Origin: Magnetospirillum sp. ME-1
GTDB lineage: Bacteria > Pseudomonadota > Alphaproteobacteria > Rhodospirillales > Magnetospirillaceae
Direction of reading: 5' to 3'
Assembly (NCBI RefSeq): GCF_002105535.1
Contig: NZ_CP015848.1
Coordinates: 1,823,192-1,883,919 of the forward strand
DNA: 60,728 nucleotides
The position numbers were made by a program, and so were the translations under genes. The notes beneath the pieces are model-generated. The model did no database searches, had not been told where the DNA came from, and saw only the letters and a list, made by a program, of their open reading frames with translations. Numbering within the stretch: the first letter of the stretch is position 1; each line of letters starts with the position of its first letter. Below are positions 55,795 through 60,728 of the stretch, one piece after another.

Positions 55795-56634
55795 ATGTCT
55801 GAACTCATCACCGCCGGTATCGACATCGGCTCGGGCTGCATCAAGACCGTGCTGTTCAAGGTCAACGGCGACAAGCAGGAATGGCTGGCCAAGGAAAACT
55901 CGCGCATCCGCAACCGCGATCCCTTCCAGCTGACCACCGAGGCCTATGAGCACATGCTCAAGACCGCGGGCGTCAAGAAGGAGGACGTCGCCTATGTCGC
56001 CTCCACCGGCGACGCCGAGAACCTGAAGTTCGCCACCGGCCACTTCTACTCCATGACCACCCATGGCCGTGGCGCCCTGTTCCTCAACCCCGAGGCCCGC
56101 TCGGTGCTCGACATCGGCGCTCTGAACGGCCGCGCCATCAAGATCGATGCCTCGGGCAAGGTGCTCTCCTACAAGATGACCAGCCAGTGCGCTTCCGGGT
56201 CGGGCCAGTTCCTCGAGAACATCGCCCGCTACCTCGGCATCGCCCAGGACGAAATCGGCTCGCTGTCGCAGAAGGCCGACGACCCCGAGAAGGTGTCGTC
56301 CATCTGCGCCGTGCTGGCCGAAACCGACGTCATCAACATGGTGTCGCGCGGCATCTCGGCCTCGAACATCCTCAAGGGCATTCACGTGTCCATGGCGGTG
56401 CGTCTGGCCAAGCTGCTGAAGTCCATCGGCGCCGTGGACGGCATCGTCCAGGTCACCGGCGGTCTGGCGCTCGACACCGGCCTGGTCGCCGCCCTGAACG
56501 AGGCGGCCGAGCAGGAGAAGGTCAACCTCAAGGCCGTGTCCCATCCGGACTCGATCTATGCCGGTGCCATCGGTGCCGCCATCTGGGGCGCCTTCCGTCA
56601 CGAAAAGCTGGCCCGCCTGGGTCAAGCGGCGTAA
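55795..56634 (+). CDS. bcrD: benzoyl-CoA reductase subunit D (ATP-dependent activator)
   Basis: 279 residues, ASKHA fold without the long insertion of BcrA. AGIDIGSGCIKTVLFKV, STGDAENLKFATGHFYSM, VLDIGALNGRAIKID, TSQCASGSGQFLENI and SSICAVLAETDVINMVSRG; the last two supply Cys for the bridging [4Fe-4S]. GGVAK-type GGLALDTGLVAAL ends the nucleotide site. 20 bp after bcrA. Confidence 0.93.
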   Translation: MSELITAGIDIGSGCIKTVLFKVNGDKQEWLAKENSRIRNRDPFQLTTEAYEHMLKTAGVKKEDVAYVASTGDAENLKFATGHFYSMTTHGRGALFLNPEARSVLDIGALNGRAIKIDASGKVLSYKMTSQCASGSGQFLENIARYLGIAQDEIGSLSQKADDPEKVSSICAVLAETDVINMVSRGISASNILKGIHVSMAVRLAKLLKSIGAVDGIVQVTGGLALDTGLVAALNEAAEQEKVNLKAVSHPDSIYAGAIGAAIWGAFRHEKLARLGQAA

Positions 56635-56647
56635 TATCCCCCCGTTT

Positions 56648-56679
56648 CCCGGTCACCCGCGATCAACGCGGGGACCGGG
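56648..56679 (+). other. intercistronic stem-loop between bcrD and fdx
   Basis: CCCGGTC-A-CCCGCG pairs with CGCGGG-GACCGGG around loop ATCAA, one bulged A. No T-run follows, so it should not terminate efficiently. It probably stabilises or processes the mRNA ahead of the short fdx gene. Confidence 0.7.
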
Positions 56680-56719
56680 AACGGCCAAAAGTGGGGTTGC
56701 CAGGAGAGAGGAAAAACCC

Positions 56720-56959
56720 ATGTCCCTGAAGATTACCGACGACTGCACCAGCTGCGACGCCTGCGTTTCGGCTTGCCCGAACGAGGCCATTTCCGCCGGC
56801 GACGTGATCTACGTGATCGACGCGTCCCGCTGCTCCGAGTGCGTCGGCGCCGAAGACAGCCCGCAGTGCCAGATGGTCTGCCCGGCCGACTGCATCGTTC
56901 AGCATGAAGTCGAGAGCAAGGACGCCCTGCTGGCCAAGTACAAGGCCATCCACGGCTGA
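56720..56959 (+). CDS. fdx: 2[4Fe-4S] ferredoxin of the benzoyl-CoA reductase system
   Basis: 79 residues. Cluster motifs DDCTSCDACVSACPNEAI (Cys-x2-Cys-x2-Cys-x3-Cys-Pro) and SRCSECVGAEDSPQCQMVCPADC, with an 8-residue insertion in the second set as in YfhL-type ferredoxins. GAGAGG precedes the ATG. Last gene of the operon; carries electrons from KorAB to BcrAD. Confidence 0.93.
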   Translation: MSLKITDDCTSCDACVSACPNEAISAGDVIYVIDASRCSECVGAEDSPQCQMVCPADCIVQHEVESKDALLAKYKAIHG

Positions 56960-56986
56960 CCTTGAGGCCTCGGGCCTTAGGTTCGG

Positions 56987-57021
56987 AAAACCCCCGCCAG
57001 GTCATCCCGGCGGGGGTTTTT
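56987..57021. terminator. bidirectional terminator between fdx and the TPR gene
   Basis: AAAACCCCCGCC/GGCGGGGGTTTT, a 12-bp stem (56987-56998, 57009-57020), with T5 on the plus strand and A4 giving T4 on the minus strand. Serves the bcr operon and the convergent gene whose stop codon begins at 57023. Confidence 0.9.
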
Positions 57022-58688
57022 CATTTGAAGCGGGATAACTCGCCAGCCACCCGCTGCGCCAACCCGTCCCAATCCCCGGCCCGTGTCTGGTGGAACAGGC
57101 GCATGGAGGGATACCAGGGGCAATCGGCGCGACCATCCAGCCAGCGCCAGTCGGGAACCGCCTGAAGCAGGACCCAGACCGGCCGTCCCAGCGCACCGGC
57201 CAGATGGGCGATGGCCGTATCCGACGTGATGACCAGATCCAGGTTCATCATCACCGCGGCGCTGTCGAGAAAGGCTCCGGGGCCGGCGTCAAAATCCGCC
57301 CCCAGGGTCTCGACCGTCATACCGGTCGGGAGGCCATCCAACTGCTCCACCCCCTCGTTCTTCTGCAGGCTGATCAGCCGAATGTGGGGAATCGCGGCCA
57401 ACGGAGCCAGGCAAGCCAGAGGGATCGAACGGCCCTTGTCCACCTTGGCGGTGGGATTGCCCTGCCAGACGAGACCGACCCGCAGGCCCGGGCGAGATTG
57501 CAGCCAATCCCGCCAGAGGGCGATCCTGGCGGGGTCGGCCGCCAAGTAAGGCGCCGGGGCCGGAACGGCATCGGCGGTGACGCCCAGCAGATGCGGCAGA
57601 CTCAGCATCGGGGCATGGACGTCGAAGTGCGGCAGGGCTTCGCCCCGCGCCACGATCTCGACGCCGGGCAATCCGTCCAGCAACCGTTTCAGGGCCTTTT
57701 GCACCACCACGACCACCTTCCACCCCTGCTTCGCCAGCAGCGGCGCGAAGCGGATGAACTGGATGGTGTCGCCCAGGCCCTGCTCCTCCCAGATCAGGAG
57801 GGTCCGTCCCGCCGCCGCGTCCCCGGTCCAGAACGGCTGGGGATAGGTGTCGGCGGTCTGGACCGTTTGCCAGCGCCATTCATATTCGCGCCAGCCCTCG
57901 GCGAACTCCCCGGCCCGCAGCAGCGAGTGAGCCAGATTCCAATGGGCGGCGGCGTAATCGGAGCGGAGCGCGATGGCCTGACGATAGGCCTCGATCGCGG
58001 GCCGTGTTTGCCCGGTCTCCTGGAGGGAACAGCCAAGGTTGTAGCGCAATTCCGGGTCTTCGGGGTTCATACCGATGGCCTTTTCCAGGCCGGCGATGGC
58101 CTCGACGCTCCGTCCCAGGGCATGCAGGGTAATGCCCAGGTTGTTCTGTGCCATGGAAAAGCCCGGCGCAATCCGCAATGCCTGCTCGAAGCAGGCCAGG
58201 GCCTCCTCCAGACGCCCCTGGCTGCGGTAGATGTCTCCAAGGGCGTTCCATGGCGAGGAGGCGTCCGCGTCGGCCAGGTCCCGGCAGCGTTCAAGGACCT
58301 TCGCGGCCTCGTCGAGTTGGCCGAGCCCCCGCAGCGCCAAGCCGAGATTGTAGAATTGGACCCAATCCTCCGGCCGGGCGGAGACAGCCTTCCTGAAGTT
58401 GCTGGCCGCCTCGGAGAACCGCGACAGAGCCAGTTGCACTTCACCAAGGGTAATGACAGCCTGGATTCGTGCCGGATCCTGCCTGACCACCTTGCCCAGC
58501 AGGTCCACCGCCGTGTCGTGATCGCCGCGGCGAAAGGCCACGGACCCCAGGATATGCATGGCCGCGGTGTTGCGCCGATCGATGGAGAGCATACGCTGGC
58601 ACTCGGCGGCAGCCAGATCCAGGTTGCCGCCCTGAAAAGCCTGGACCGCCCGCAGGAACAGGGATTGAAGCAATGCCGCGTTAATCAT
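57021..58688 (-). CDS. TPR protein with C-terminal GT9-like glycosyltransferase module
   Basis: 555 residues. About seven TPR units in residues 5-260, each with the W-LG-Y-F-A-P type spacing (for example WNALGDIYRSQGRLEEALACFEQALRI). A GT9-like module from about 285, with IWEEQGLGDTIQFIRFAPLLA, GLVWQGNPTAKVDKGRSIPL and ITSDTAIAHLAGALGRPVWVLL, ending in CPWYPSMRLF. The same module occurs twice in the 1202-residue fusion at 31756. Nine bases downstream of the methyltransferase gene, hence one operon. Substrate unknown. Confidence 0.85.
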   Translation of the reverse strand: MINAALLQSLFLRAVQAFQGGNLDLAAAECQRMLSIDRRNTAAMHILGSVAFRRGDHDTAVDLLGKVVRQDPARIQAVITLGEVQLALSRFSEAASNFRKAVSARPEDWVQFYNLGLALRGLGQLDEAAKVLERCRDLADADASSPWNALGDIYRSQGRLEEALACFEQALRIAPGFSMAQNNLGITLHALGRSVEAIAGLEKAIGMNPEDPELRYNLGCSLQETGQTRPAIEAYRQAIALRSDYAAAHWNLAHSLLRAGEFAEGWREYEWRWQTVQTADTYPQPFWTGDAAAGRTLLIWEEQGLGDTIQFIRFAPLLAKQGWKVVVVVQKALKRLLDGLPGVEIVARGEALPHFDVHAPMLSLPHLLGVTADAVPAPAPYLAADPARIALWRDWLQSRPGLRVGLVWQGNPTAKVDKGRSIPLACLAPLAAIPHIRLISLQKNEGVEQLDGLPTGMTVETLGADFDAGPGAFLDSAAVMMNLDLVITSDTAIAHLAGALGRPVWVLLQAVPDWRWLDGRADCPWYPSMRLFHQTRAGDWDGLAQRVAGELSRFK

Positions 58689-58697
58689 CCCAGGTCC

Positions 58698-59381
58698 CTA
58701 TTCCTTGCGCAGCAGGTTGACGCGCATGGGCTGTTCGAAGGCGAAGCCGCCGTCCTCGGCCGGCTTGGCCAGGCGGGCGAAGCGTTCACGCATCTCGGCG
58801 TCCAGTTCGACGAACCTGGCCTCGCGCTCGGTGTTGGCCGAGACGATCTTGTCGCGGAAGGCGTCGTAATCCTTGAGCACCATGGGATGCAGGTAGGTGA
58901 ACTCGCTCTCCTCCTCCAGCCCGTGGACCCAGGCGCCCTTGACCGAGGCCAGCGCCGCCCCCCTCACCCAGGTTTCGTCGTCGATGGGCTGCACCGCCTC
59001 GAAGAAGGCGCCCCAGGGCAGCGGCTCGGAGACATAGACCTCGCCACCCGGCTTCAGCACCCGGGCCGCCTCGGCCAGAGCCTTGGCCTGGAAGGCGATG
59101 GGAATGTGGTGCAGCGAGTTGAAGAACACCACGGCGTCGGCGCTTTCGTCATCGGCGGGCAACGCCTGGCCCACGCCCTCGACGATCTCCTCGTCGGCCA
59201 CCCGGGCCGCGGCGCGGGCCTTGGCCAACTGGCGCGGGCTGCATTCCACCCCCAGCACATGGGCGCCGAAGCGGGTCATCAGGCGCGCCAGCGCGCCGTC
59301 TCCGCAGCCCACGTCGATGACCCGCTTGCCTTCCAGCGCCAGGGTCTCCACGATGACGTCGGTGTTGCGGCGCTTGTCCAT
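58698..59381 (-). CDS. class I SAM-dependent methyltransferase
   Basis: 227 residues. SAM motif VIDVGCGDGALARLM, acidic GVECSPRQ, and DAVVFFNSLHHIPI followed by ARVLKPGGEVYVSEPL (Methyltransf_11 type). AAGGAG lies 8 bases before the ATG. Substrate not identifiable; co-transcribed with the TPR/glycosyltransferase gene, so methylation of the same surface molecule is possible. Confidence 0.85.
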   Translation of the reverse strand: MDKRRNTDVIVETLALEGKRVIDVGCGDGALARLMTRFGAHVLGVECSPRQLAKARAAARVADEEIVEGVGQALPADDESADAVVFFNSLHHIPIAFQAKALAEAARVLKPGGEVYVSEPLPWGAFFEAVQPIDDETWVRGAALASVKGAWVHGLEEESEFTYLHPMVLKDYDAFRDKIVSANTEREARFVELDAEMRERFARLAKPAEDGGFAFEQPMRVNLLRKE

Positions 59382-59418
59382 GGCACTCTCCTTGAAATCC
59401 GTTGCCCACAGTTAAGAG

Positions 59419-59943
59419 ATGTCCGCCGCTTCTGTCGATAGCTTCGATGCCGCCATCGTGCTGGGCGCCATGGTGCGTCCCGACGGCAGCCCCAGCCCGG
59501 CCATGGCGCGGCGGGTGGCGCGGGGCGTCCGGCTGATCAAGGAGGGCCGGGCCGCCCATCTCCTGATGAGCGGCGGCGCGGTTCGCCACCCGGTGCCCGA
59601 GGCCCATGTGATGCGCGACCTCGCCCTTCGGGCCGGCATTCCGGCCGGGCGGCTGCACGTGGAGGACGCTTCCGTCAACACCATCGGCAACGCCCTGCTG
59701 TCCAGGCCCATCGTCGAGGAGCGCGGCTGGGCGCGGTTGGCCGTGGTCACCGACGCCTGCCACATGGCGCGCTCGCTCTATATCTTCCGCCGCCTCGGCC
59801 TGCCGGTGAGTGCGGTGCCGGCCTGGCCGTCGGGCAGCCCTGGCGCAGAATGGTACGCGGCCTGGATCCGCGAGGCCTTTGCCGCGCCCTGGACCATCGC
59901 CAGGGTTGAAAAGATAATTTTCATCCATACCATACTTAAGTGA
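59419..59943 (+). CDS. YdcF/ElyC-family protein (DUF218)
   Basis: 174 residues. DAAIVLGAMVRPDGSPSPAMARRV, GRAAHLLMSGGAVRHPVPEA and WARLAVVTDACHMARSLYIFRRLGLPVSAVPAWP are DUF218 signatures. Related proteins act in envelope metabolism; no membrane segment is visible here. The reading frame ends at 59943, before a strong hairpin. Confidence 0.82.
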   Translation: MSAASVDSFDAAIVLGAMVRPDGSPSPAMARRVARGVRLIKEGRAAHLLMSGGAVRHPVPEAHVMRDLALRAGIPAGRLHVEDASVNTIGNALLSRPIVEERGWARLAVVTDACHMARSLYIFRRLGLPVSAVPAWPSGSPGAEWYAAWIREAFAAPWTIARVEKIIFIHTILK

Positions 59944-59960
59944 CTTGTATAGGGCCGCCC

Positions 59961-60015
59961 CTCCCAAAAAACACATCGGCGGACGGCAAAGCCCAGTCGC
60001 CGCGTTTTTTGGGAG
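59961..60015. terminator. long inverted-repeat hairpin, likely bidirectional terminator
   Basis: CTCCCAAAAAAC (59961-59972) and GTTTTTTGGGAG (60004-60015) are exact complements. Between them a GC-rich hairpin (CGGCG ... GGCAAAGCC ... CGCCG) is followed by six T on the + strand and preceded by six A, so it can work in both directions. It lies 17 bp past the YdcF stop. Confidence 0.75.
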
Positions 60016-60295
60016 ACCTCATGAACAGACCGAGCATCCTTGCCCCCGCCGTTCATAGAGCCCGAGGCACGCTCGGTTTTGGGCATCACCCCGTAGCGCC
60101 CCGAGACATGAACATTCATTGAGAATTCACCTTATGGCCAATGGAGGATAACCAAGACTTTTTAGCAATGCTAATTCTACCTAGGGAGGTAAGACAGACA
60201 GAGAAAACGTCCAATCCTGTTGCGGAAAATCAGGCCCGTCCAGCCGCAACCTTTAAGCCGAATCGCCGAGCCATCTGCCTTGAGGGGGAAGTACT
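60016..60295 (+). promoter_or_regulatory. leader region of the chemoreceptor gene
   Basis: 280 bp (352 with the hairpin) without a confident gene. Contents: a possible 33-residue ORF from 60021 (MNRPSILAPAVHRARG...) behind GGGAG; a short hairpin CCGAG/CTCGG with TTTT (60062-60080); TTAGC-AAT-GCTAA (60162-60174); TACCT-AGGG-AGGTA (60178-60191); GTTGCGG/CCGCAAC (60219-60225, 60244-60250). It may hold attenuation or repressor sites. No sigma-28 motif was found. Confidence 0.45.
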
Positions 60296-60728
60296 ATGCC
60301 TGCGCTGTCCGATTACAAGATTTCGACCCGCCTCACCGCCTCGACACTGCTGGCCAGCGCATTCCTGGCCATCGTCGCCCTGCTCGGCATCCAGGGCATG
60401 TCGTCCATCAGTTCCGGCCTGAAGACGGTCTACGAGGACCGGACCGTCTGCCTGGTCCAACTCGGCACGATCCAGCGCGCCCTGTTCGGCACCCGCATTC
60501 TCGTCCTTAAGATGATCGACCAGGAGCGCTTCAGCGAAGCCACGGCGGCCGAAATCGCCAAACTCGATTCAATCGTCGACGGGCAGTGGAAGGAATACAT
60601 CTCCACCTTTCTCACCCCGGACGAAAAGCTCATCGCCGACGAATTCCACAAGTACCTGACCGAGTACCGCCAGCATCGATCAAAGGTCATGGGGTTGGCC
60701 CAGATGGCCGACTTCTCCAATGCCCGCA
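60296..60728 (+). CDS. methyl-accepting chemotaxis protein, 5' part (cut by window edge)
   Basis: The first 144 residues. The ATG at 60296 follows GAGGGGGAAG. N-terminal transmembrane helix (about 13-34, STLLASAFLAIVALLGIQGM), then a helical periplasmic sensor: VYEDRTVCLVQLGTIQRALFGTRILVLKMIDQ and later WKEYISTFLTPDEKLIADEF match the four-helix-bundle (4HB_MCP) type. The HAMP and signalling domains would lie to the right. Ligand unknown. Confidence 0.85.
   Translation, partial: MPALSDYKISTRLTASTLLASAFLAIVALLGIQGMSSISSGLKTVYEDRTVCLVQLGTIQRALFGTRILVLKMIDQERFSEATAAEIAKLDSIVDGQWKEYISTFLTPDEKLIADEFHKYLTEYRQHRSKVMGLAQMADFSNAR

Noticed and set aside
59973..60003. GGACGGCAAAGCC resembling part of a GEMM (c-di-GMP) riboswitch upstream of the MCP gene
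   Set aside because: The second conserved half and its tetraloop receptor are absent, and the sequence is fully explained as a terminator hairpin between A6 and T6 runs.

Overview
The window is GC-rich (about 65 percent by eye), gene-dense and strongly GC-biased at third codon positions. The gene set points to a metabolically versatile, motile, facultatively anaerobic alphaproteobacterium of the Rhodospirillales, most likely Magnetospirillum or a close relative: ATP-dependent benzoyl-CoA reductase with korAB, an aerobic cytochrome c oxidase operon, flavocytochrome c sulfide dehydrogenase, fused indolepyruvate oxidoreductase, chemoreceptor and hybrid kinase. The species name is inference from gene content.

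Layout. 1-8550 is an accessory region: a Phd/PIN-like toxin-antitoxin pair, an ISL3 transposase, a HipA kinase with a small XRE protein downstream of it instead of upstream, and a tandem pair of large tyrosine recombinases. It ends at an orphan + strand terminator. 8670-15254 is chromosomal housekeeping and signalling: a sensor kinase, an N-formylglutamate amidohydrolase-family/GNAT pair, tRNA-Val(GAC), a membrane-anchored protein behind a Fur-box-like site, two tiny proteins, fccAB and a rhodanese. 15449-19259 is the coxB-coxA-ctaG-coxC operon. 19272-26857 carries a PilJ-type hybrid kinase coupled to a REC-EAL phosphodiesterase, a tRNA-methyltransferase-like gene, a polyprenyl diphosphate synthase and a protein that looks like a degenerate GGDEF/EAL protein. 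27090-42399 holds a UDP-sugar epimerase, the fused indolepyruvate:ferredoxin oxidoreductase, a 1202-residue TPR/glycosyltransferase/methyltransferase fusion, prkA-yeaH-spoVR, and a CNNM/CorC-type membrane protein.

42418-56959 is the metabolic centre. korA-korB-ferritin-like (leftward) and had-oah-dch-bcrC-bcrB-bcrA-bcrD-fdx (rightward) diverge from one 317-bp regulatory region. Together they reduce the aromatic ring of benzoyl-CoA, hydrate and oxidise the product and open the ring to 3-hydroxypimelyl-CoA; KorAB and the ferredoxin supply low-potential electrons. About 5 kb to the left, an SDR reductase and a tandem GNAT protein diverge from a region with a perfect TTCGGTA-N6-TACCGAA dyad. A related sequence lies in the kor/had region, which suggests, without proof, a shared regulator. 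An mntA-hepT toxin-antitoxin cassette flanked by short repeats sits between these two parts.

57021-60728 has a second TPR/glycosyltransferase protein with a methyltransferase, a YdcF-family protein, and a chemoreceptor cut by the right edge behind a dyad-rich 352-bp leader. No rRNA gene or CRISPR array was seen.
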